Positions 1-64,000 of a stretch of DNA of 64,000 bases are shown here, in pieces. The first letter of the stretch is position 1; every line of letters starts with the position of its first letter. Under the pieces are notes generated by a model. The model had not been told where the DNA came from and made no database searches. It saw only the letters and a program-made list of their open reading frames with translations. Source of the stretch: Synaphobranchus kaupii (lineage: Eukaryota > Chordata > Actinopteri > Anguilliformes > Synaphobranchidae); the NCBI GenBank assembly GCA_029718625.1, contig CM056376.1, positions 95,993,705-96,057,704 on the forward strand, given 5' to 3'. Position numbers and translations under genes: made by a program.

Positions 1-808
1 GAAGGGAGATCGGTGTCTTTGTTAGTGCGTTCTGCCTGTTCTCTTCGCCCCCAGTGAATGCATTTGTGCTATGTTTACTGAGCCAGAGCACGGCGCCCAT
101 CAGAACAGGGGTTCCTGTTAGTCCTACATCACGTTGTTCAGAAATCCAGTTCCTTAAACACACAAACCTGCAGCTTTGCTATTCCCACACATTGAAAACA
201 CAGTCCTGCAGCAAAGTCTAACTCACCACATACTCATATTGCTCTGTGTAGGCTCTTTGAGATTTTCAGTCTGTAGGTAGTGGGGACTAGATTGAAAATA
301 CCATGAATATAGAAATGTGTTGCTGTATATTATAAACACAGATTTAATTTAATTGGTGTGAAAATAAATAATGTTTTAAAGTGCTCTCCTGCCAGTAATG
401 GAAGCCCTGTTCACCTGTGTAACAGATTCAATAATGCTAACAGCATATGCTGTAGTTTTTACCATGCTTTGGTGGCCTCAGATTCTCTCTAATTCTACCT
501 TGGTGCCAGGCTGAAGGATTACTAGCTCTTTGTGCTTTACATCTATAACAAACATTCCCCTATGAGAATTTGGTGGTAACACCAATGGTGGTAGTATCGA
601 CAGCTGTATGCTCGCAGACATGGACGGAGGACAGCTGTCGCGCAGCACACACACGTACACAAACATTTCCATCAAAAACCATTAATTTCGAGTACTTTCA
701 GACATGATTTTACATGCAACCGTGAATGGAAGCTGATTGCCACCAGCTGTCTTCTCAGTAACCCCCTGTTCCCTATTGAACTCCAACTATAGTATTTTGT
801 ATGTTTTC

Positions 809-842
<34 letters not shown>

Positions 843-1908
843 TATGTATGGTCTTTAACTCCTGCTGTAGTGTTGTGTGTTTGAGTGTGTGTCTGTGTGT
901 GTGTGTCTGTGTGTGTGTGCGCATTTGTGTTTGTGCGCATGTGTGTACTTTAACTACTGTGGTAGTGTTGTACTGTTTGTGTGTGCGTACGCTTCACTTC
1001 AGCTATAATGTTATTTCTGATCATTGTAGATGGAGCTCTGTCTCTTCCAGTCTGTCCAGACAGAGAATGTGAATTAGAATGCCATCTCTGACATCTGATT
1101 CTCTCCTAAAGCCCTTTGCACAGTTGCAATGAAATAATTTTTATGGATGAGATCAAGCCTATGTCAGAAAAACATCCTGCAGTGATGCGCTCACTCTCTA
1201 TTTTGAATCAGGCAGATGATTAAGTGCTGACTGAAGGACATGAGACTGCTTCTGTTTAATATGACAGATTGCCTGTCATTAGTCAACAGATGAATCGTAT
1301 CCGTACATGTTAATCTGTGCTGATGTCAAGGACCCTCAGTTTATTTTTGTGAGAAAAGATGTTCTTTCAGGGGTTGAAATAGCACTCTCAATACATATCA
1401 CAGCCTTTCCCGGTCTCTTTAGAGTCTTGAAGCAGGGCAGCATATTGATTTGAAGCCTTGAATAGTCAGACTCCACTTGACGTACTCATTCTGCTCATCT
1501 TCGTGTCATAAAACCTGGTATGGTTCAAAGCGCTGAGCACTGGGAGAGATATTTCCAGCTCTGTCATGGTCCGCTGGGTAGGATTTGCATGTAACGGGGT
1601 TCATGTAAATCACTGCAAACATCCTGGTCATTTGTCTATGTCTAGAAAACTTCACCAGATTTAGACTCCTCTGAGCTTTGGCTATGAGGGGAGGGTTTGA
1701 AAATGGCTTCTTCCCAAGGTGCGACATTATGGCTGGTACATATTGCTTCCCCAAATCCATATGTTCAGTTGTGCACATTTTCCCTTGGTGACATGGAGGG
1801 GGTTTAGTGTGATACCTCATCAATCACTGTATCCTACTTCCTGTGGTGATTAATTAAAATGGGTCAGAATAAGAGTCTGCAATATACTGTAGAAACTCTG
1901 GGATGAAT
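1..1908 (+). other. Intronic sequence of SLC2A13, no gene seen
   Basis: This is non-coding sequence upstream of the first visible exon, inferred to be intron because the gene's 5' exons must lie to the left. Apart from the (GT)n tract at about 812-998, I see no transposon ends, RNA genes or convincing open frames. Confidence 0.6.
812..998. repeat. (GT)n microsatellite, interrupted
   Basis: Two blocks of TG/GT dinucleotides are interrupted by TATG and a 40-base unique stretch. The 111-codon frame across it is a low-complexity artefact (Val/Cys runs). Confidence 0.9.
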
Positions 1909-2308
1909 GGGTCTCATTCATGAAGCGCTCCTAAATATGCGCGTAGCCTACGTGTATATTCGAAACAAGTTGGTACGAAAAAATTACGCCGGATTCATAT
2001 ACCTTGTGGTTTTTTCATGTTCACGTAGCCTACAGTCATACCAGGTGATAGCCACTCCATAATCCAGACACTTATATGGACAAGCCCATCCCTGATAACC
2101 TAGAATCCTCCTTTCAAACACATTTTTTATTCCTTTCCATTTATTTTGCCCCTTCCTATACTTTCACATACCCTTCATTTCAATTGATATTAATCCCGGT
2201 CCACCACATTTATCATATTATCCAGTTATTCACATGCACATACATAAGATGCTTTATAAACACAGCTTTGTTTCAGTCCAGAATATATTCTAAGAACATA
2301 GGGTGCTT

Positions 2309-2338
2309 GTTCACAGGCCTTTTACGGCCTGTGAACAG
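2309..2338. repeat. Short perfect hairpin
   Basis: tgttcacaggcc and ggcctgtgaaca are exact reverse complements around a six-base loop. It lies inside the 1909-3120 element. Confidence 0.8.
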
Positions 2339-2579
2339 GCCTGGGTTCCCAGGGTCATTAGAAGGAACAAACATTGCAAAACTGCCCCATGTCCTGCAGA
2401 ATGCTGTTTACTTCCAATGTACAGTTATATGGTCTTTCCAGCTGCTGTTTATGATGCCGTGCTTTTTATGGCTCAAAGTTGTAGAGCAGAGGAGTGGGAA
2501 ATCCAGTGTGAGTAGGCAAAGGTGCAATGTGGCGGTTGTATGGAGTCAAATTGATGGCAAAAGTATTGTCCGCGTAAAA

Positions 2580-2990
2580 ATTTTTTCTGAATTGTAAACG
2601 AAGAAGTTATGTTCACAAATGTAAAAAATAAAATTGCAATAATTTTTTCTCACTCATGTTTACGATTGAATTTTTTACAAGTACGATTGAATTTTTTACG
2701 ATTACGATTCTGTTTTTCTTGCGTTTTGACATGATTTTGACGTGGAGGCGGGGTGAAGGAATGAAGGACTGGACAATGACGACATCACAATGCGGAAGTT
2801 TAGCATTCTTTCTAACAATAACAATAATGTCGTAACCCCAAGCGCAAGAAAAACAGAATCGTAATCGTAAAAAATAAAATCGTAGCCTACTCGCAAAAAA
2901 TGAAATCGTAAACATGAGTGAGAAAAAACAATTGCAATTTAATTTTTTACATTTGTGAACATAACGTTTTCATTTACAATTCAGAAAAAT
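2580..2990. repeat. Large fold-back (inverted repeat) inside the Harbinger-like element
   Basis: The left arm (about 2580-2720) carries ttctgaattgtaaacg, gttatgttcacaaatg, ctcactcatgtttacgatt and acgattacgattctg. The right arm (about 2838-2990) carries the same blocks in reverse complement and in mirrored order. The arms are about 140 bases, mostly matching, with a spacer of about 115 bases. Confidence 0.8.
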
Positions 2991-3820
2991 GTTTGATTTT
3001 TTTTTTTTTTAAACATTTCCACATACGAAAACGTTGATGAATGCCAAAATATGGCCGAATTCGCTAATGTGAACGATTTACGTACAAATGTTTTCTGCTC
3101 ACGTTTCATGAATGAGGCCCAATATCAGTAACCAATATTTTATTGGCTGATGTCAATTCTGATACCACCCTGTCTAGCACAAATGCAATCAAGTTTCCAC
3201 ATTCTTGAAGAAGTAGATGAGCACAGACTTGTCCTTCTGAAGGAAAGGTGTAACAAATTTTGTTATAACAGAAGATTTTAGCTTGCTTCTTATAGTATTA
3301 TGCAGACAGCATGAGTCTAAAAGGTTACTGTGTCTGTAGGTTTGCTTGTGTGTGTGTGGCTGGTATATATGATAAATGAAAAATAAATAAAAATAGGTTC
3401 ATATGACTATGATTAGTCTACTTTTTGAACATGACATTTTCGCTTAATTTACAGCATCAATGATGCTTCAAATACAGTATGTCGCCACTTGGCCACATGT
3501 ATGTTGCGTCATCATATTGGCCATAATCTTTGCTTATCGGCCAATACTGTTGAACTTGAGTTTAGTTTGAGCTTTTATCTGCCAATACCAGCATCACCTC
3601 GATATCATCGTGCATCCCTAGTAAAAACAGACGTTCTCCCAAGGTATGACATTCAGTTGATGAATCGGGGGAACACTGAGGTGGCACGTGTGACTGTAAC
3701 CTTGTGAAAATTGTCTGGGAGCACTGTAATGCCTATGACGTTGTTTATCAACCTCAAAAAGTGGACTTTTGTGTTTTTAAGAATGCTCTCTTGTTCGTGC
3801 TCACACTCCAATCTCTTTTT

Positions 3821-4053
3821 GCCTCTGACTGTCTTTTTCTCTCTGTCTCCCTATCGCTCTCACTCAAGTGTTCTCTTCTTTTCTCTGTTCTCTGTTATGC
3901 CTCTGACTGTCTTTTTCTCTCTGTCTCCCTATCGCTCTCACTCAAGTGTTCTCTTCTTTTCTCTGTTCTCTTTTTGCCTCTGACTGTCTTTTTCTCTCTG
4001 TCTCCCTATTGCTCTCATTCAAGTGTTCTCTTCTTTTCTCTGTTCTCTGTTAT
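3821..4053. repeat. Three tandem copies of a ~78-bp pyrimidine-rich unit
   Basis: The block gcctctgactgtctttttct starts at 3821, 3899 and 3976, with a degenerate restart at 4054, giving periods of 78, 77 and 78. The + strand is almost pure C/T. It sits in the intron and ends about 120 bases before the acceptor of the first visible SLC2A13 exon, so it extends the polypyrimidine tract of that acceptor region. Confidence 0.9.
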
Positions 4054-4174
4054 GCCACTGCCTGTTTTTTTTTATCAATTCCACCTTCTCAATTTTCCAG
4101 TTCTCTCCTGTCTGTAATCTCACTCCCTCTAATATCCCCTCTCCACCTATACTCTACCCTGTGCTCTATCTCAG

Positions 4175-59325
<55,151 letters not shown>

Positions 59326-62010
59326 CTGGTCAGGACCGCTTCGTTTCCCACCTCTCTTGGCCCAACGGCATTCTGGGAGAACGGAAAGTCATAGATTGGT
59401 GGTCTTCATCCTTTGTTTTTTGGCCTGTCAAACAAATGGGTCACTCATATTCCAGAGGGTTGGGGGTAGTTCTCCACAGTCAGTGCATGTTAAATGTGTC
59501 TGCAGCACCCAATATGTTGGAACAAACATGGCCCTTAACATGATTGTTTCAAGTAAGAGACCATTGATCTATTTTTCTCACTTCATGATGTGCACCATGC
59601 ACAATTAGAAACACAAAGTCCGGGAAAGAATATGTAACAGGAATTTAATAGCACACAACTTAATGTAATTACGCATTAATTGATAAGGACAAAGAATATT
59701 TCCAGGTAATACATTATCTGCATTCTCTGGAATATGACATCTGAACAATTTTGATTCTCTGTGCCCTTAGAGCTTTCATTTTGAGTACAACATACTGTGG
59801 TGGTTATACCAGTTCCCCTCTAACAGACCTTTGTGACCTTTTTCTAACAGACCTTTGTTAGTGGCATCGTTGAGTGTTGCCTTTTACTTGGTATTATTTT
59901 GGTGGTCGGAAGGGTGCTTGGCTTAGTCATCGTCTTGCTGTGGCGCGTTTCCTTTTATTTTAATTTCATTACTTTTTGTATTCTTTCCCAAATCAGCTTT
60001 GTCCTTAACTTTGAGTAATTCATTTAAGCAAGTGTTACCTTATATCCTTTGACAGTCCTTTAGTTACTGGCATTCACAAATAATGGATTCACAATCATGT
60101 GGGAAACAAAAGCATAACAAAAAAAAAACTTGCTTTCACGTATTACACAAAGATAGAGGCCTGCGGTGTCGTTCTTGAGACAAATATTAATGAACATTTG
60201 TCAGAAAATAAGCAGGTGTCCCATTTTCTAGCCTCGTATTGAGTTGGGCCAGTTGCGCAACAGAGTCCTGGAGCCAGAGTATAGCATTGCATATATAGCT
60301 GTAAGTATGAAAGTACAAGTAGCTATGTTCAGTTATGTTCATTAATGTTTTATTGCCAGCTGTCATGGTAACTTGTATAATGAATATCTTGGCTGAATAT
60401 TTTTATCATGTTTATACTGTACTAGAATTACTTTAATTGGCACTTTCTGTTTTTAACTAAATTTTTTTCTTCAGTTTCAATAGTTGAAGTTAGTGCCTAA
60501 CCGAGAAGATGTTTCATTACGTTGGAGCGATGCTCTGCAGACCAAGACGCAGAAGATATTTTTGTATGTGGTGTATTTATATTTTTCTTCCATGATTTGA
60601 TTGATTGTAGTTATGTTTACAGATCACACACACATGATGTGAATGAAATCATATGCTGTTGTTTTTTGTTTTTTTCCTTTCAGTTAAAGTTTTTGATTTA
60701 GGTAATTTTTAATTTCTGTCTTCCTCTGTAGCCTTGTGTACAAATCAAATTGCCTAATTGTCCTTCAAGTGACTGAATGGAATGCTGATATATTAAATGT
60801 TGAATATGTACTGTACTGTACTGTAAATGTTTTCATATGGTAATCAGATGAGATCTTTGTGTAGTACTGTACCTGCTAACACCTTCGAAGTCAGGTATAC
60901 TTTACACAGTTTACTGATTAGATACCTTTTTGCAATAGGTCAATACCGTGCACTGACCTAGATGAAAACGTGCATTATCTGTGACATAGACTTCATACAT
61001 AACCATCTGTAAAAGCCTGTGTTGTTATGCTATTTTGTGGCCTGTAATCTTGCAGTGTTGGAGAATCTTGAGTTCCTTCAGGGGGACAAAACACTTGTCA
61101 ATGTCTGCTCATAACGTACAGTAAATTGGCAGGCAATAAAATGTGCCGTTTATAAAAACTGTAATATATACAGTGCAGTCTGTAAGTATTTGGACAGGGA
61201 CACAATTTTTGTTGTTTTGGCTCTGAACTCCAGCACATTGTATTGGAAATGAGACAATGAGGTTAAAGTGCAAACTGTCAGCTTTAATTTGAGGGTAGTT
61301 ACATCCATATCGGATGAACCATGTAGGAATTTACAACCCTTTTATAGATAGTTCCCCCATCCAATGTGCTGGAGTAATTTAACTGTATTTCAGGTAGAAA
61401 TATATGTAGCTTTGGTGGAAAAAGTCTAGAAGTAATTAATTACTGATTCAAACATGAGGGGTTGGGTTTGGTTTATCAACAAAAATAGTATATTGGAAAT
61501 ATATTTTATACAACTTTCTTAATTTGAAATATTACATCAGTTTAGGGAGAACGGTTTCAAATTAAATATATTCAAAATGCCATGCAGCCATGTAACAAAG
61601 CCTTCTCGTGTTTGACAGTTAGGTAAATGTATTGTAACTTTACGAATGCACTTTGATAAAGGGAAGCATCTCAGACCATTACAACCCAGTGTTGTTCTTA
61701 GTTTTATTACTGATAGGGATGTCCTGTAAAGTTTGTGGTGGAGCAATTTTCCTATGTAAAACTGAAAAAAAAATCAGTGAAATTGAAATGAAGTGTTTGT
61801 AAATTTTTCTGACAATCTAGTGATTAAATGTGTGTATGTAAATACTATGCTGTATAGTAAATTTAATTATTGTATTGAAGTCATTGTTTTCCTAGATTTT
61901 ATCTTTATATAACACTACATACAGTATATTCATAAATTTGACCCCTTGATTATGTAAATGGTCAAAATAAATACTAATAATCTTTCAGTGTTTGGTTCTG
62001 CTTTAATAAA
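59326..62010 (+). other. slc2a13: Probable SLC2A13 3' UTR with alternative poly(A) signals
   Basis: AT-rich sequence without coding potential follows the stop. AATAAA-type hexamers are visible near 61134 (gcaataaaatg), 61966 (aaataaatac) and 62003 (ttaataaatg). A Tc1-related MITE fragment (about 61171-61395) lies between the first and second. Which signal is used cannot be told from sequence; the right limit is a guess based on the last strong signal before the MITE at 62540. Confidence 0.55.
61171..61395. mobile_element. Tc1-related MITE fragment in the 3' UTR
   Basis: After TA (61169-61170) it reads cagtgcagtctgtaagtatt, then tggacagggacacaattttt and tgtcagctttaatttgaggg. The last block also occurs at about 26238 and, inverted, near 63455. 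The right end is not clear. Confidence 0.6.
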
Positions 62011-62539
62011 TGTTGAATCAAAAGCAAGCAAATCACTTAATGTCTAATTTGCTACTGTACACACATGTATGCACACATACTGTATGCACACTGAGACGGG
62101 AAAAAAGCACAAACAAGCATAAATCGACACGCAGATGCACACTCGCAGACACATGCTTGTATAGACTGTAGACTAGTTTTCACTGAAACTTGTTTTTTTG
62201 TTTCATCATTAACAGAATATCTGCAATTTCCTGCAGTGTTGCAGTCTCCTCTGATCCCTTCTTCATCAAGGTGCTCTCAGTTATGAGGTCTTCTCCCTCT
62301 CTTTTTGCCATGTTTTCCACAGGGTGTTGTGTCGGGTAGTCATAAATCTCCACCCATTTCACCTGCCTCTGTCCTCCATTTGTTTGTTCCTTCCTCAACT
62401 CATCCCTCACTTAAGGGAGCCAGACAAAATGACAGAATTAACATTGGAAACATCCCTTTCACAGGCTTCATTATGGCAGGAATTAACTACTAGCACAAAC
62501 ATAACGCAAAAGTTACTATGTCCACACCTTTTGCATATA

Positions 62540-63592
62540 CAGTGAGCACCATAATTCACTGGACAATGACTTTTTCTGTACTCTAGCACTTTGAGTTTGA
62601 AAGAATACAATGATGATCAGGTTGAAGTGCAGACAGTTTAACATAATGTAGAATAAAGTAATCATTTTTAATATTTGGTTGCATATCCTTTGCATGTCAT
62701 GACGTCTGTGACCCAACAACATCAAAAAGACTCAAAAATAAGATATCTTATTTCCAGGTACTTACAAGCGATACTATAACTTCTCTGCATTTGAATGGAT
62801 CTCTGGGAATTGGGGGGTGGGACTAGATTAAGATGTAAATTATGCAGGAATAGTATGGAACTTGTGGTTGGCTAAATGTCTGTAAGTAATCAAGGGTCTG
62901 AGGTATCAAACTAGCCTCAAACCATTACTCTGCTGCCAGATATGCAGTAGATATGGATGGATTGCTTTAAAGGTTGTTTCCCCTGATTTATTTTCCTATT
63001 GAACTCTATGGAAAAATTAGTCAGGAGAAACAACCCTTAAGAGTAATCCATCCATATCTACTGCATATCTGGCAGCAGAGTGATGGTTTGTGGCTTGTTT
63101 GATACCTCAGACCTTTGATGACTTACATCCATTTAGCCAACCAAGTGATCCATACTCGTCCAGGGTAATTTACAGCTTAATCTAGTCCCTCCCCCAATTC
63201 CCAGAGATCCATTCAAATGCAGTATCGCTTGTAAGAGCACCAGAGAATAAGATATCAAGAGTCTTTTGATGTTGTTGGGTTACAGACATCAGGACGTCAT
63301 GACATGCAAAGGATATGTGGCCAAATATGTAAAATGATTACTTTATTCTACATTATGTTAAACTGACCAATATTTTTTGATGCCAGAAAATGGGGGGGGG
63401 GGGGGGGATTAACAAAAGGTTCTATAATTTCTAAGCGGTTCATCCGTTATGGATGAAAATACCCTCAAATTAAAGATGACAGTCTGCACTTCAACCTCAT
63501 TGTCATTATATCCTTTCAAACTCAAAGTGCTAGAGTACAGACCCAAAATAACAAAAAATGTGTCATCGTCCAATTAATTATGGTGCTCACTG
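62540..63592. mobile_element. Palindromic MITE, 1.05 kb
   Basis: TA-flanked (62538-62539, 63593-63594). cagtgagcaccataattcac at the left pairs with aattatggtgctcactg at the right. Pairing continues through ctgtactctagcactttgag, catgacgtc, the ~520-base core, and back. The right arm has a 16-base G-run (about 63391-63407) and an extra stretch not seen in the left arm, so the left arm has lost ~150 bases. Confidence 0.9.
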
Positions 63593-63708
63593 TATACCGC
63601 ACAAAATAAATCTACAATACTTTAGCAATGAACCAAAACACAAAATACAAACCTACTGTAATTTGTCTGATAGGAATAGCATTGAAGATTGGTACTGCCA
63701 ATGTTTAC

Positions 63709-64000
63709 CTTGAGGTTCGTTTATGTAGATATGCTTGAGGGTTGGAGCGCTGTGTTTCCAATTTTTGGTCATGGTCTCGGGCCTGTAGAGGTGTTCCGGT
63801 CCTCCTGAGTGTAATTGGTGTCCTGTTAAAGCATCCAGCGGGTTCTGCTGTGCTGCTACTCCACATTTATTCTGGGGTAGCAGCACCTCTTCTCTGAGGC
63901 TGTCTGGTGTCCCTGCATGTGAATCTACTTCCAGGAGCTCATCGGCTGAACCACACTGCCCCCTGGTGGCCTGGTTGTGTTTCCCATGACAAACGGAGGG
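63709..64000 (-). CDS. Possible exon of a convergent neighbouring gene, partial
   Basis: On the minus strand a frame is open from the window edge to a CAAG|GTAAAC splice-donor-like site at 63709/63708: it contains HNQATRGQCGSADELLEVDS, LLPQNKCGVAAQQNPLDALT and PETMTKNWKHSAPTLKHIYI. No domain recognised. In mammals C12orf40 lies tail-to-tail with SLC2A13, so that gene would fit the position, but I cannot confirm it from sequence. It may also be chance: the frame is under 100 codons and reads through the donor to a stop at 63653. Confidence 0.3.
63956..63971 (-). promoter_or_regulatory. Strong CTCF-like motif
   Basis: The minus strand reads GGCCACCAGGGGGCAG, a full match to the CTCF core CCASYAGRKGGCRS. 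It lies about 4.6 kb past the SLC2A13 stop, at the presumed border with the next gene. Confidence 0.5.

Larger units (their letters stand above)
1909..3120. mobile_element. Harbinger-like non-autonomous DNA transposon
   Basis: Left end gggtctcattcatgaagcg and the reverse complement of the right end (gggcctcattcatgaaacg) form terminal inverted repeats of about 19 bases with two mismatches. AAT flanks both sides (1906-1908 and 3121-3123), a 3-bp target duplication as expected for PIF/Harbinger. No transposase is recognisable. An internal fold-back of about 140-base arms occupies 2580-2990, possibly a separate nested element. Confidence 0.6.

Noticed and set aside
737..1072. 111-codon frame over the (GT)n tract
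   Set aside because: Cys/Val dinucleotide-repeat translation, no domain.
2076..2597. 173-codon + strand frame
   Set aside because: It lies inside the Harbinger-like element, is low in complexity and has no transposase motifs.

Overview
This is a vertebrate, almost certainly teleost fish, genomic window. It is dominated by one multi-exon host gene and by the transposable elements and tandem repeats in its introns. Nothing looks bacterial: there are no operons, ribosome binding sites or CRISPR arrays. The teleost assignment is an inference from the transposon set (Sleeping Beauty-type Tc1, L2-like LINE with a CATTA tail, Harbinger-like and Kolobok-like elements, fish L1) and from the intron/exon style.

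Host gene. Eight exons on the + strand (4175-4383, 33502-33610, 54948-55111, 55325-55445, 56769-56894, 58229-58347, 58708-58860, 59099-59325) join in consistent phase into the last ~408 residues of SLC2A13 (HMIT, the proton/myo-inositol cotransporter). The 5' exons, for roughly the first 240 residues, lie upstream of base 1. Introns of 29 kb and 21 kb carry nearly all the repeats; the last six exons are packed into 4.4 kb. A 3' UTR with several AATAAA-type signals follows the stop at 59325. At the right edge a minus-strand open frame with a splice-donor-like end may be an exon of a convergent neighbour.

Region by region. 1-4174: intron with a (GT)n tract, a Harbinger-like element (1909-3120) and a 78-bp pyrimidine tandem repeat just upstream of the first visible exon. 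4384-33501: a Harbinger-like relict (5565-7447), two hairpins, a 6-kb minisatellite of 107 units of 56 bp (13921-19875), an L2-like LINE (23496-24776), a composite palindromic MITE (26107-26795), a Sleeping Beauty-type Tc1 element (27276-29016) that itself carries a small nested palindromic insertion, and a second Harbinger-like copy in opposite orientation (29912-31872). 33611-54947: a 0.7-kb dispersed duplication whose second copy is split by a non-LTR retrotransposon with an internal 5' inversion (36760-38416), a possible endogenous-retrovirus-like unit (41386-44440), a Kolobok-like element with a THAP-like start (48864-50439), a deleted Tc1 element (50764-51268) and a 5'-truncated L1 with a 17-bp target duplication (51899-53330). 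54948-64000: the compact 3' half of SLC2A13, a 1.18-kb palindromic MITE in its fifth visible intron, the 3' UTR, and a 1.05-kb palindromic MITE that shares an inner core with the previous one.

The strongest second-look items are the higher-order structure of the 56-bp minisatellite, the LINE with a twin-priming signature, the palindromic core shared by MITEs with different outer ends, and the TTAA-flanked element with its own CRE and TATA motifs. I did not find a clearly new gene system.
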